DNA from: UA16 sp905478895
Lineage (GTDB): Bacteria; Bacteroidota; Bacteroidia; Flavobacteriales_D; Sanyastnellaceae
Reading direction: 5' to 3'
Length of the DNA stretch: 64,000 nt
NCBI GenBank assembly: GCA_943788495.1
Contig: CALSQO010000001.1
Location: forward strand, 496,001 to 560,000
Made by a program: the position numbers and the translations under genes. The notes under the pieces are model-generated. The model was given only the letters and a program-made list of their open reading frames with translations, was not told the origin of the DNA and searched no databases. Below are positions 27,601 to 35,727 of the stretch, piece by piece (position 1 is the first letter of the stretch; each line of letters begins with the position of its first letter).

Positions 27601-30600
27601 CAACCGCATCCGCGATGCTGAGCATAAGTGATTTGAGCGGACCCGAAATGACAACAGCCGCGATGGATGCGACCGTTGAATGCGACGGCGCTGGTAACGC
27701 AGGCGACCTCGACGCTTGGCTCGCCAGCAACGGCGGCGCTACGGCAACGGACGCTTGCAGCGGAGTAACTTGGAGCAACGATTTCGACGCGTTGAGCGAC
27801 GATTGCGGAGCAACGGGTGCGGCAACAGTCACCTTCACTGCGACGGACGACTGCGGCAACGCCACGAGCACGACGGCAACGTTCACAATCGAAGATACTA
27901 CGGCCCCAGCAGTGGTGGACGCGATGGACGCGACGGTTGAATGCGACGGTGCTGGCAACGCAGCCGACCTCGACGCTTGGCTCGCCAGCAACGGCGGCGC
28001 TTCGGCAACGGACGCTTGCAGCGGAGTGACCTGGAGCAACGACTTCGACGCGTTGAGCGACGATTGCGGAGCAACGGGTGCGGCAACAGTAACCTTCACT
28101 GCGACGGACGACTGCGGCAACGCCACGAGCACCACGGCAACGTTTACGATCGAAGACACGACGGCACCTGCTGTCATGGACGCGATGGACGCGACGGTTG
28201 AATGCGACGGCGCTGGCAACGCAGCCGACCTCGACGCTTGGCTCGCCAGCAACGGCGGCGCTTCGGCAACGGACGCTTGCAGCGGAGTGACCTGGAGCAA
28301 CGACTTCGACGCGTTGAGCGACGATTGCGGAGCAACGGGTGCGGCAACAGTCACCTTCACTGCGACGGACGACTGCGGCAACGCCACCAGCACCACGGCA
28401 ACGTTCACAATCGAAGACACGACGGCACCTGCTGTCATGGACGCGATGGACGCGACGGTTGAATGCGACGGCGCCGGCAACGGCGCCGATCTTGAGGCTT
28501 GGCTCGCCAGCAACGGCGGCGCTTCGGCAACGGACGCTTGCAGCGGAGTTACCTGGAGCAACGATTTCGACGCGTTGAGCGACGATTGCGGAGCAACGGG
28601 TGCGGCAACAGTCACCTTCACTGCGACGGACGACTGCGGCAACGCCACGAGTACCACGGCAACGTTCACGATCGAAGACACGACGGCACCCGCGCTCATT
28701 GAACCCGCGGTCAATTTCACCAGCGAATGTGCAGGCGAAGGCAATCAGGACGCATTGAATATTTGGCTCGAAACGCATGGTGGGGCCGAGGCTGAAGATG
28801 CATGCAGCGCCATCACATGGACGAATAATTTCCAATCATTGGATACGATCTGCGGATTCGCTGGGTCGGCCGAAGTGACCTTTGTGGCAATGGATGATTG
28901 CGGCAATGAAACGAGTACGACTGCTATTTTCACCATCCAGGATACGACGCAGCCGGTGTATGTTGAGCAACCCCAAAACCTCACCGTCGAATGCGATGGA
29001 AACGGAAATGAGGACGATTTAGCCAACTGGTTGAATAACCAAGGAGGAGCGGTTGTTGACGATGCATGTGGCTCGATTTCATGGGAAATCATCACGGAGA
29101 CCATCGAAGAAGGATGTGAAAATGGTTTTGCCGTTACTGCAATATTCATCGCCATTGATGATTGTGGAAACGCTTCAACATCATCGGCGTTCTTTACAGT
29201 CGTCGATAACACAGGACCTGAGTTCGTTACGGCACCTGACGACCAAATCAGTGAATGCGAAGAAGTTCCTTATGACTACTTCGCCCAAGATTTGTGTGGT
29301 ACCGCCTCCGTTACCGAGACACGTGAAGTACTCTTCGAGGACAATTGCGGGAATTACGAGCACCTGGTCACGCTTACCGCAACGGACAATTGCGGCAATG
29401 AAACCATTCACGAGTTTACGATACAAGTTCAGGACACCACGCCTCCGACCTTTGTTGAGGGCTTACCGCAGGACATTGGGATGACATGTTTTGAGGCGGC
29501 TAGTGAAGCGGAAGTGTTGACCGCTATAGACAATTGTGACGTTTCAGTGGAGGTAGTGTTCAACCAGGATTCTATTCCCGGTGACTGCCCAGGAACGTAT
29601 ACGCTCTTGCGCAACTGGACGTCAATCGACTGCAGTGGCAATGAAGCTACCCATGAACAAGTGGTAGAAGTTTCCGATACGGAACAGCCGGAATTGATTG
29701 GTCTGGTTTGCCCAGAAGATGCCACCATCTTCCTCGATGAGAATTGCGAGGTGGATATTTCGCCCGAAGCTTTGGGAATGCCAAGCGTTAGTGCAATCGA
29801 TAATTGCAGTGAAGCCGCCGTTGTAATTGAATTTGAAGATGCAATAGACCCACAGTGTGGAGAGGCTTACAATTTTACACGGACCTTCTCCATCTATGCA
29901 GTGGATGCATGTGGATTGGTTTCGGAAGTTGCGACGTGCAATCAGTTCATTCAGGTGCAGGATATTTTGTCGCCAACGTTTACAAATGCTCCTGAGGACT
30001 TGATATTCGAATGCGAAGAAGAAGCCTTTGCAGTGGAGGCCGTTGATGGCTGCACAGCTGTATCCATTGATGAGTCACGTGAAGTGATTTCGGAAGATGA
30101 ATGTGGCAACTATGTGCACCTTGTTACCTTGACTGCCTCTGATGACTGTGGAAATGTGGTTAGCCACATATTCACAATTACAGTGGAGGATACCGAGTCT
30201 CCGATTTGGGATCAAGCGATGCCTGGCGATTTGAACATCAGTTGCGGCGAGTTGGAGGATGCGGGATTGTATACTGCGACGGATGTGTGCGATGGAGCTG
30301 TCGATGTTGATTTTGCGGAAGAAATTATTGGTGAAGCCGGTTGCGCTGCAGGATTCACCGTGATTCGAACGTGGACCGCAACAGATTGCACGGGCAATGA
30401 ATCAGTGGTTACGCAAGAAATCGTAGTTTCAGATAGCGGTGCTCCTGAATGGTCAATGGAAATTCCATCTGATGTGACCGTTGAATGCAGTGCGGTGCCA
30501 GTGCCGCCAATTTTGACAGCGGTTGACAATTGTGATGACAACGTAGAAGTTGTGCTCACAGAAGAAATCGTGGAAGGTCCGTGCCCATCGAGGTATACCC

Positions 30601-30941
30601 TCATTCGGACTTGGACAGCCACGGATGACTGCGGCAACTTCATCGAAGGCAGCCAAACCTTGATTGTCGTGGATACAACGGCGCCCATTTGGATTGGCTC
30701 TTTGCCTGCAGTAGATCTGACCGTGACATGTCTAAACATTCCTGAGCCACCGGTTTTGACCGGTGACAATCCGGAACTAATTGCCTTTGACAATTGTGAT
30801 GGAGAGACGACCATCATTTTCAATGAATACAGTTCAGGTAGCCCTTGTGAAGGAGGGGGTGTCATTTTCCGGTCGTGGATTGCCATTGACTGCATTGGGA
30901 ATTTGGCCACGCTCACGCAAACAATTTTGGTCGTCGACTAA
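24615..30941 (+). CDS. Giant HYR-repeat secreted protein (2108 residues) without a T9SS sorting domain
   Basis: A signal peptide (to about residue 27) is followed by a dockerin-like calcium loop (DLNGDGAVNTADLIILL near 100) and two cysteine modules (GCTDGEACNFN, GCTDDLACNYN near 125-170). About 1900 residues of HYR/hyalin-type repeats follow, with recurring RTWxAxDCxGN, NYEHLVTLTA and VQDTxxP motifs. Four units at 27661-28695 are almost identical at DNA level. The protein stops at TQTILVVD, exactly at a unit boundary, with a terminator 20 bp later. It has neither type A nor type B sorting domain, lipobox nor membrane anchor. It is probably an adhesin or matrix protein, and how it is held on the surface is unclear. 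It is very acidic and cysteine-rich. Confidence 0.85.
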   Translation: MKNLTPPLAFFVWILFASTSVSSLAATSENERKSQEKKETFFHFIERVALNDTIYGCTYPWALGFDPLATDDDGSCLEPFLGGNITAEFLDECSCLGDLNGDGAVNTADLIILLSVFGTFCPEEFPGCTDGEACNFNPDATLDDGTCEFETCAGCTDDLACNYNPSSTIDDGTCVFPEEGEECDYCDCDLDVVGPTFVLVPENQNELCEESAYSYALEDPCVDPSALEVVETRDTIYSDDCGNYEHLVTLTAEDPCGNQSTAQFTIVVQDTDSPYLFVGLFPSDTTISCDVTLPVPPIYEGYDNCDGFIPVFFNETAIDGECNGEYEVERTWLMQDCSGNQVEHVQSIFIIDDQLPVFVLAPEDQNNQCEEQPYFYEAVDNCNDVEITETREVLFEDSCGNYEHLVTLSASDLCGNFTDTTFTIIVQDTIEPVWITEEFPQDMTVSCDDLPAAPAFEAMDNCAGLIEAAFVEEVVNTDCPGQSIIVRTWIASDCTGNSISHVQTLTVEDDEAPGFVGDLPLDLVVECDAIPAAIVLVANDNCDDEVEVIFTEDLEDNDCLGSYTITRTWAVEDCAGNANTHVQTIDVQDTTAPAVMDAMDATVECDGADNVADLEAWLANNGGATATDACSGVTWSNDFDAMSDDCGATGSATVLFTATDDCGNAASTTATFTIEDTTAPVFTEVPNDQENQCEEAEYASAASDNCSEFAISESREVISDDECGNYEHLVTLTATDECGNSTDYQFTIIVQDTEAPAFAEALPASMDLVCSDGIPAAEELTAMDNCDGVVDVSFSEDVDSSDPCAFLITRTWSAVDCSGNGVEHVQILSIADDAAPEFTSLPEEFIVLEADENCFADLSPEALGIPEADDTCSGMTLTYEDNEADAECVGNLDFERTWIALDECGNSTSFVQFISVEDITAPVIVAGPEDFAVECDGAGNLDTVEDWLANHGGAMAEDNCSEVSWTNDFMGMDDACGATGTALVTFTATDDCGNETTASAMLSISDLSGPEMTTAAMDATVECDGAGNAGDLDAWLASNGGATATDACSGVTWSNDFDALSDDCGATGAATVTFTATDDCGNATSTTATFTIEDTTAPAVVDAMDATVECDGAGNAADLDAWLASNGGASATDACSGVTWSNDFDALSDDCGATGAATVTFTATDDCGNATSTTATFTIEDTTAPAVMDAMDATVECDGAGNAADLDAWLASNGGASATDACSGVTWSNDFDALSDDCGATGAATVTFTATDDCGNATSTTATFTIEDTTAPAVMDAMDATVECDGAGNGADLEAWLASNGGASATDACSGVTWSNDFDALSDDCGATGAATVTFTATDDCGNATSTTATFTIEDTTAPALIEPAVNFTSECAGEGNQDALNIWLETHGGAEAEDACSAITWTNNFQSLDTICGFAGSAEVTFVAMDDCGNETSTTAIFTIQDTTQPVYVEQPQNLTVECDGNGNEDDLANWLNNQGGAVVDDACGSISWEIITETIEEGCENGFAVTAIFIAIDDCGNASTSSAFFTVVDNTGPEFVTAPDDQISECEEVPYDYFAQDLCGTASVTETREVLFEDNCGNYEHLVTLTATDNCGNETIHEFTIQVQDTTPPTFVEGLPQDIGMTCFEAASEAEVLTAIDNCDVSVEVVFNQDSIPGDCPGTYTLLRNWTSIDCSGNEATHEQVVEVSDTEQPELIGLVCPEDATIFLDENCEVDISPEALGMPSVSAIDNCSEAAVVIEFEDAIDPQCGEAYNFTRTFSIYAVDACGLVSEVATCNQFIQVQDILSPTFTNAPEDLIFECEEEAFAVEAVDGCTAVSIDESREVISEDECGNYVHLVTLTASDDCGNVVSHIFTITVEDTESPIWDQAMPGDLNISCGELEDAGLYTATDVCDGAVDVDFAEEIIGEAGCAAGFTVIRTWTATDCTGNESVVTQEIVVSDSGAPEWSMEIPSDVTVECSAVPVPPILTAVDNCDDNVEVVLTEEIVEGPCPSRYTLIRTWTATDDCGNFIEGSQTLIVVDTTAPIWIGSLPAVDLTVTCLNIPEPPVLTGDNPELIAFDNCDGETTIIFNEYSSGSPCEGGGVIFRSWIAIDCIGNLATLTQTILVVD
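27661..28695 (+). repeat. Four near-identical 261-bp tandem repeats inside the HYR gene
   Basis: Units start at 27661, 27922, 28183 and 28444, each 261 bp (87 codons), beginning CGATGGA. They differ by only scattered substitutions, mostly in the first and last unit. A more diverged single copy with the same start lies at 26407. This is recent in-frame expansion; copy number may vary between strains. Confidence 0.95.
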
Positions 30942-30960
30942 CACCAGTCCAGTCCCTCGA

Positions 30961-30993
30961 AAAAGCCCAACCACATCGGTTGGGCTTTTTTTT
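30961..30993 (+). terminator. Rho-independent terminator after the HYR gene
   Basis: AAAAGCCCAACC (30961-30972) pairs with GGTTGGGCTTTT (30978-30989), loop ACATC, with T run to 30993. Confidence 0.92.
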
Positions 30994-31043
30994 GCCGGTG
31001 CGGAAAAAAAAATCAGATAACTTGCGTCCACAAGAAAAAAACC

Positions 31044-32204
31044 ATGAAACACATTTATCTATTGCTAGTTTGCGCGATTGCCTTTGGTGCTCAAGCGCAA
31101 AATGTTCAAAGGGAAACCATGCAGGTGGAATACATCAGCCGTCCAAGCGAGCCATTGCCTGCTGGCGTGACCACCTATCAAGTAGCGGTCAACCAGGTGT
31201 ACAAAGATATTTATGAGGAGGAATTGGCCCAATGGGAAATCGACACCAAGATGGCCCAGGAAAACTTTGACAAGGAAATGGAAACGTACAATTCCAAAGG
31301 CACAGGTGCGAAGCTTCTAGAGCGTGCATTGTTGGATGAAAAGAAGCCTCAGTTGGTAACCCCTGTCAAGCCAATGCGCACAGAGAAAATTTTTGAACCG
31401 AACATCGTCGGGGCCAAAATAAACTTGGAAGGCTTGACTCGTGCGGATGGAGGAGCTATCGTCAACCTTGAAATTCAACAATTTGAGGCAATGCCTTATG
31501 AGGATCAGCAACAAGAGATCAAGGCCAAAGACGGAAGTGTATCCTACAAGTACTACCGCACCATGCAGTACCGTCAATTGGTCGGAATGTCTGTGAGTCT
31601 TCCCGATGGTTCGGTGGTTGCAGATGAAGTCCTGGGCGATCCAATACTTTATTCCACCTTCACTAGCAACAAGTATGCCTCCAAGTCTGCATTGAACAAG
31701 TCGTGGAACCAAACAGCAATCAACGATCGCCTGAGCATGACGGCTGTAGAAGGGGCCAGTGCAGCGGCTAATGCACTCCTCAACGATCGCCTTTGCTTCT
31801 CTACCAAAAAGCGACCCATGACGATTTACCATGCAAAAACCACGAAAAAGGTTGACTACAGGGATTTAAACAATGCCGCCTTGGACATGGAGATGGCCAT
31901 GGAGAAGTACCTCTCGGATCCTGAGTCCGCCATGGCAGGGATTGCCAAGTGCGTTGACGTTTGGTCAACTGCAATGGAAGAGGCGGACTTTGACAACAAG
32001 AAAGCGCGCATTGATACGAAAATGGCGGGACTGATCTACATCAATTTGATCAACGCCAACATTTGGTTGGAGAATTACGATCAAGTGGATGTGCTTTTTG
32101 ATCAAATGCGCCGCGTACCCACGAAGCGTGGTGCTGAAGGAACGGCTGAAGGATTGGATACCTTCTCGGAAGAACAACGCCGTCGCAAGGAAATCAATTC
32201 ATGA
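31044..32204 (+). CDS. Exported protein of unknown function
   Basis: This 386-residue protein starts with a signal peptide (MKHIYLLLVCAIAFGAQAQ). A charged helical stretch (about 50-95, EEELAQWEIDTKMAQENFDK) may form a coiled coil. A beta-rich middle (GAIVNLEIQQFEAMPYEDQQ ... YRQLVGMSVSLPDGS) follows, and a helical C-terminal third (DLNNAALDMEMAMEKYLSDP, IYINLINANIWLENYDQV) has tetratricopeptide-like spacing. It lies just after the HYR terminator, and TAACTTG at 31018 may be part of its own promoter. It is convergent with the CotH gene. I do not recognise the family. Confidence 0.7.
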   Translation: MKHIYLLLVCAIAFGAQAQNVQRETMQVEYISRPSEPLPAGVTTYQVAVNQVYKDIYEEELAQWEIDTKMAQENFDKEMETYNSKGTGAKLLERALLDEKKPQLVTPVKPMRTEKIFEPNIVGAKINLEGLTRADGGAIVNLEIQQFEAMPYEDQQQEIKAKDGSVSYKYYRTMQYRQLVGMSVSLPDGSVVADEVLGDPILYSTFTSNKYASKSALNKSWNQTAINDRLSMTAVEGASAAANALLNDRLCFSTKKRPMTIYHAKTTKKVDYRDLNNAALDMEMAMEKYLSDPESAMAGIAKCVDVWSTAMEEADFDNKKARIDTKMAGLIYINLINANIWLENYDQVDVLFDQMRRVPTKRGAEGTAEGLDTFSEEQRRRKEINS

Positions 32205-32233
32205 CCCCTGTCTGATGAGCATGCCAGCGATGC

Positions 32234-32395
32234 TTAGCGCTGGATCACAAGCTTGAATGCATTTGGCCCGGAGCGCACCACGTAGGTGCCTTCGGGCCAT
32301 TCGCTTGTTGGGACTTGGACGGTGGTTTTTTGAGCGGCCATTCCTGAGGATGGCTGGCTCTCCCAGACGGCTTGTCCCATGGCATTAAACACGCG
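32234..32395 (-). CDS. Displaced C-terminal end of the CotH protein (T9SS type A sorting domain, shifted frame)
   Basis: In the frame next to the CotH frame these bases encode RVFNAMGQAVWESQ, then TSEWPEGTYVVRSG and finally NAFKLVIQR, the second half of a type A sorting domain. The first half (LWPNPANESFTFKM) is in the CotH frame just upstream. Removing one base from the AAAA run at 32396-32399 joins them seamlessly as STKAF-RVFNAMGQ. The literal CotH frame instead stops at 32385. Confidence 0.8.
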   Translation of the reverse strand, partial: RVFNAMGQAVWESQPSSGMAAQKTTVQVPTSEWPEGTYVVRSGPNAFKLVIQR

Positions 32396-35300
32396 AAAAG
32401 GCCTTGGTGCTCGGCATCTTGAAAGTAAAGGATTCGTTCGCTGGATTCGGCCAAAGTTTGAAGGCATCATCCGGTTGAAGCAATTCTATATCAACGGCTC
32501 CTGCTTCGAAAGAAGGCGAAATAGCCGAGCATCCATCGAAGAAAACTTCAGCCGTAAAACTCCCATCAACATTTGGAGCCCATTCGTTCCCAGTCCCAAC
32601 AAACCCATCTTCCAAGAACCAAGCAATGGAATCGGCATATGGAATGTTTTCGAGCGACACAGACAACAAACCACCATTGCTGACGATCGACACCGCGGCG
32701 TCTTCCGGACACGGCACGAAGCGAGCGCGGAACAAATCGTTGGTGAAGAGGGGAACAGAGGTGATTCGGGTATCGGCATTCATGTCGCCGGCTAAGATGT
32801 GCTGGTTGTTATCCCAGCTGTCAAACATCCAACCTTCCGTTGCAATTGCTTCCAATTCGATTGGACATTCCTCGAAATAAATCCCTTGCCAAGGAAGCGG
32901 TCCTGGAGTGATGGTGTTGACACGGACGGCTCCCGCAGGTGGGGGGAACACATCCAACGTGCAGTTGTAATCAGCGGGCAATCCAAAGCTGTTTTTCAAA
33001 TGCGTTCGAGCGGTGTTCACTCGGCTCGAATTGTAGGATGTCAAATTACTGATTGCGTTGAGCCAGCTGGAATAAGTCGCCGGAGAATTCCATCGGTCGA
33101 TGTGGTGGGGCATGGTCCCGCTCATCATGGCCATGGTTTCCGAGACTTCGGTGTTGAAATTCAGCGGCTGGAACATCGTGTTAATGAGGTCCGCGTATCG
33201 GTTGATGAACCGCAATCGGAAGGCATTGTTGAGCAACACTTTATCGAACATGTTGCTGTGTACAGAGGGATAATTAGGGTTCCTTGCCCAATCGATGAAG
33301 TTGTCGTTGACGCTGGCTCCGAAGAAGCCAAACCCTGCATCCGTATCGTACATCAAATACCGCCAAGGCTGATCGGGTGCTGCGCGGAAAGTTTTGATGT
33401 TGTTCAGGCCCCAAGCCAACCCCAACCAATCGGTGTTTTGGGCGTACGTTTCAAAGACAAAGTAGTCGATGTAGTTTTTGACATCAAAGTGGGTTTGAAA
33501 AGCGGTGAAGAAACTTGTACTGTACGGCGATGCGGCCAAGAGTGCCGACGTTCCTTCGAGAAAGTCTTGGTCGGATCCAGCGAGTACAGCGGTCGGTGAA
33601 AGGAGATCCACATCGTCTTTTTCGACCAACAATTCATTGGCGATGAAATGCTCGTCTGTTTTTTGTCGCACGCCGTAGAGGCCCCAGAATTCTCCGTTGA
33701 GGTAGAGGATGGCTGGGCGCCAATTGCTCGCTAAGATGTTCGTGCGTCGTGCCATGCGCGAATACATCGCATCCTGCAATTTGGTTGCCCAGCTATGCTG
33801 ACCGCCATTGCGCAAATTCAGATTGTTGTAGGAGGTGATTTCCGGTGTGTCGTCAAAAATGGGGTAATCGAAATCGCCGGTATACTCCCCTCGAAAATCG
33901 AGGCGAAACGATCGCTGCGGTTCAGCCCTTGACCAGCCCCCGTGGATTTCCAGGTCCAGGTTCTCCTTGAGTTGGGAAGTTCCGCTTGCGTCGAAGTACT
34001 CCAGCCGGGCAAACCGTGACCAAGGCTCCCAAAAGTTCGCGCCGAAGTAAGGGTAATCCGGACCTGCATTTGGACCGTCAACATAGATGCCCGTGTTCCA
34101 ATCCCACAAGTGATCTTCATCGGTGATGATGGAAAAGGTCGGCACTTCGGGCGTGAATTCGTCAATGATGTAAGTGAAGTCATTGACTTCGCTTGGAATG
34201 GAATTGCCCTGGGAATCCCACGCCCGAACACTCAGCACGGTGGTGGCATCAAACTCCAATCCTCCTTCAGGGAAAACAGGATCCGCATTGGTCGGGTAAT
34301 CCCCATTTGTGGTGTAGCGCACCGTTTGCTCTGCACTCGGATTGTCAATTTGTACGGCGAGCGGTGAGTCGTACCAGCCAGATGGGTAGGTGGCTGAGAC
34401 TTCCGCTTCGAACCCGTCGAAGCAGACGCCATTGTTGGCCTCGCCGGGCGATGGGTTTTCGAAAATGCACCATTCGGAGAGGCTGCCTTCCGGTCGCCCC
34501 ACGGACAGTCCATAGACAAGGTCAGGATGCAAGGGTAAGGCATCCATTACTTCACCATCAGCATCATACCAAACCACCGATTCACCCGGGCTTAGCTGAA
34601 AGGAGGTGTGCAGCAGAGCGTCATACTCTGCCCACCAGGCGGGCGGGCTGGGCCAAGAGGTGTCCAGGCCATCTTTGCGCGTCAACCCCAAAAAAGGTCG
34701 AATCGAGAGGTCACTTGATTCAGCTCCACTGTTGTGCACTTGGACGGCAAACACGTTATCACCTTCCACCAACAACGAGTTGAACTCTGCTGCATCGGTT
34801 AAGGATTGTTCAGGCGAATTACCTTGGTAAATATTGGCTTCGACCCATGTAGTGGCGAAATCGTTGAAATTGCCCATTACTCCTGACATACTCGCGGAAC
34901 GTGCTATTTCAACGCCATTGATGTAGGCGATGTATCCATCGTCATAATCAACTGCGGTGGATAAATAACCCCAGTCGAGTGGATCGTCGATTGAAAAGGT
35001 GCGCCGCAGGAAAATCACATCGGCGTCAACCACCGTGGCATCGTCTCCATCGCCATAACCAAAACCTCCAGGTCCGGTATCCCAAGCGCTGTCATCGAAG
35101 CTCGGCAACCGCCAATTGGTGGGGAGATTGGACGTCGGGAGCAGGTAGTGCCATTCGTCCGAATCCAATGCAGGGCACTGCCAGTTTTCAGGAACATACG
35201 ACTTGTCTTCGCCAGAAGCTAAGATGAGCAGTCGCTCACCCGCTTGCAATTCCAACGCAGGCAATTCCCATGCCTCTTCGAAATCAAACGAATCGTTGAT

Positions 35301-35489
35301 GCGATGCCCCTGTAAACTCACAGATGTTTCCCCATCGTTTCGCAATTCAATCCAATCGTGCGTTGACCCATCTTCAAGTGTCCACCCATCGTTTGCAGAA
35401 GCTTCAGAAACTGCGAGTTGCGCATTCAGCACATTCCAATGGGATGTGCTGAGCAAGATCAAAAAGAACAGTCCCGCGGATAATCTCAT
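32385..35489 (-). CDS. CotH-kinase-domain secreted protein with lamin-tail domain (C-terminus frameshifted)
   Basis: The ATG at 35489 (MRLSAGLFFLILLSTSHW) is preferred over a TTG at 35495. About 25-110 is a lamin-tail domain (LAVSEASANDGWTLEDGS, DWIELRNDG). About 110-290 is a beta-sandwich region. About 430-800 matches the CotH family (LEIHGGWSRAEPQRSFRLDF, LRNGGQHSWATKLQDAMYSR, YLNGEFWGLYGVRQKTDEHF), a protein-kinase-like fold known from spore-coat CotH. Repeat Ig-like parts and the first half of a type A sorting signal follow. The frame ends at 32385; the rest of the signal is in another frame (32234-32395). If the shift is real, the product would miss its T9SS signal. Substrate is unknown. 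Confidence 0.82.
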   Translation of the reverse strand: MRLSAGLFFLILLSTSHWNVLNAQLAVSEASANDGWTLEDGSTHDWIELRNDGETSVSLQGHRINDSFDFEEAWELPALELQAGERLLILASGEDKSYVPENWQCPALDSDEWHYLLPTSNLPTNWRLPSFDDSAWDTGPGGFGYGDGDDATVVDADVIFLRRTFSIDDPLDWGYLSTAVDYDDGYIAYINGVEIARSASMSGVMGNFNDFATTWVEANIYQGNSPEQSLTDAAEFNSLLVEGDNVFAVQVHNSGAESSDLSIRPFLGLTRKDGLDTSWPSPPAWWAEYDALLHTSFQLSPGESVVWYDADGEVMDALPLHPDLVYGLSVGRPEGSLSEWCIFENPSPGEANNGVCFDGFEAEVSATYPSGWYDSPLAVQIDNPSAEQTVRYTTNGDYPTNADPVFPEGGLEFDATTVLSVRAWDSQGNSIPSEVNDFTYIIDEFTPEVPTFSIITDEDHLWDWNTGIYVDGPNAGPDYPYFGANFWEPWSRFARLEYFDASGTSQLKENLDLEIHGGWSRAEPQRSFRLDFRGEYTGDFDYPIFDDTPEITSYNNLNLRNGGQHSWATKLQDAMYSRMARRTNILASNWRPAILYLNGEFWGLYGVRQKTDEHFIANELLVEKDDVDLLSPTAVLAGSDQDFLEGTSALLAASPYSTSFFTAFQTHFDVKNYIDYFVFETYAQNTDWLGLAWGLNNIKTFRAAPDQPWRYLMYDTDAGFGFFGASVNDNFIDWARNPNYPSVHSNMFDKVLLNNAFRLRFINRYADLINTMFQPLNFNTEVSETMAMMSGTMPHHIDRWNSPATYSSWLNAISNLTSYNSSRVNTARTHLKNSFGLPADYNCTLDVFPPPAGAVRVNTITPGPLPWQGIYFEECPIELEAIATEGWMFDSWDNNQHILAGDMNADTRITSVPLFTNDLFRARFVPCPEDAAVSIVSNGGLLSVSLENIPYADSIAWFLEDGFVGTGNEWAPNVDGSFTAEVFFDGCSAISPSFEAGAVDIELLQPDDAFKLWPNPANESFTFKMPSTKAFSRV

Positions 35490-35677
35490 ATTCAAAATTA
35501 ATCCAAAATCAAGTTGAAAGTTGGATTCATCCTGTTTGGATGAAAAACAACGCTATGGTCCATGAAAATCAGTTTAAATTTTGCGAACGGAACGTATTTG
35601 CTGTTCTTGCGATCAACAAATGGAGCGCACGCGAAACGCTTCGTGATTCAACGTTAATCACACCAAAGAGAAAATAG

Positions 35678-35712
35678 ACGGGCCATGTAAAAGCATGGCC
35701 CGTTTTTTTTTT
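35678..35712 (+). terminator. Strong hairpin terminator just upstream of the PqqB-like gene (attenuator or small-RNA end)
   Basis: ACGGGCCATG (35678-35687) pairs perfectly with CATGGCCCGT (35694-35703), followed by T10 to 35712. No plus-strand gene precedes it within 180 bp (the CotH gene is divergent), and the next start codon is only 15 bp downstream. It may end a short leader or small RNA, or attenuate the downstream gene. The 238-bp gap holds nothing else recognisable. Confidence 0.75.
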
Positions 35713-35727
35713 GCGACCTTTCTCGGT

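Noticed and set aside
27661..28695. Tandem repeats as a CRISPR-like array
   Set aside because: Units are 261 bp, contiguous without spacers and lie inside a coding frame.
27339..28835. Long antisense open frames (498 and 426 codons) opposite the HYR repeats
   Set aside because: They are mirror frames of the repeated units: same 261-bp period, alanine/serine/valine- or arginine-rich without domains, no signal or promoter.
32221..32260. Short inverted repeat AGCAT/ATGCT near the end of the CotH gene as terminator
   Set aside because: Five-bp stem without T-tract; probably chance.
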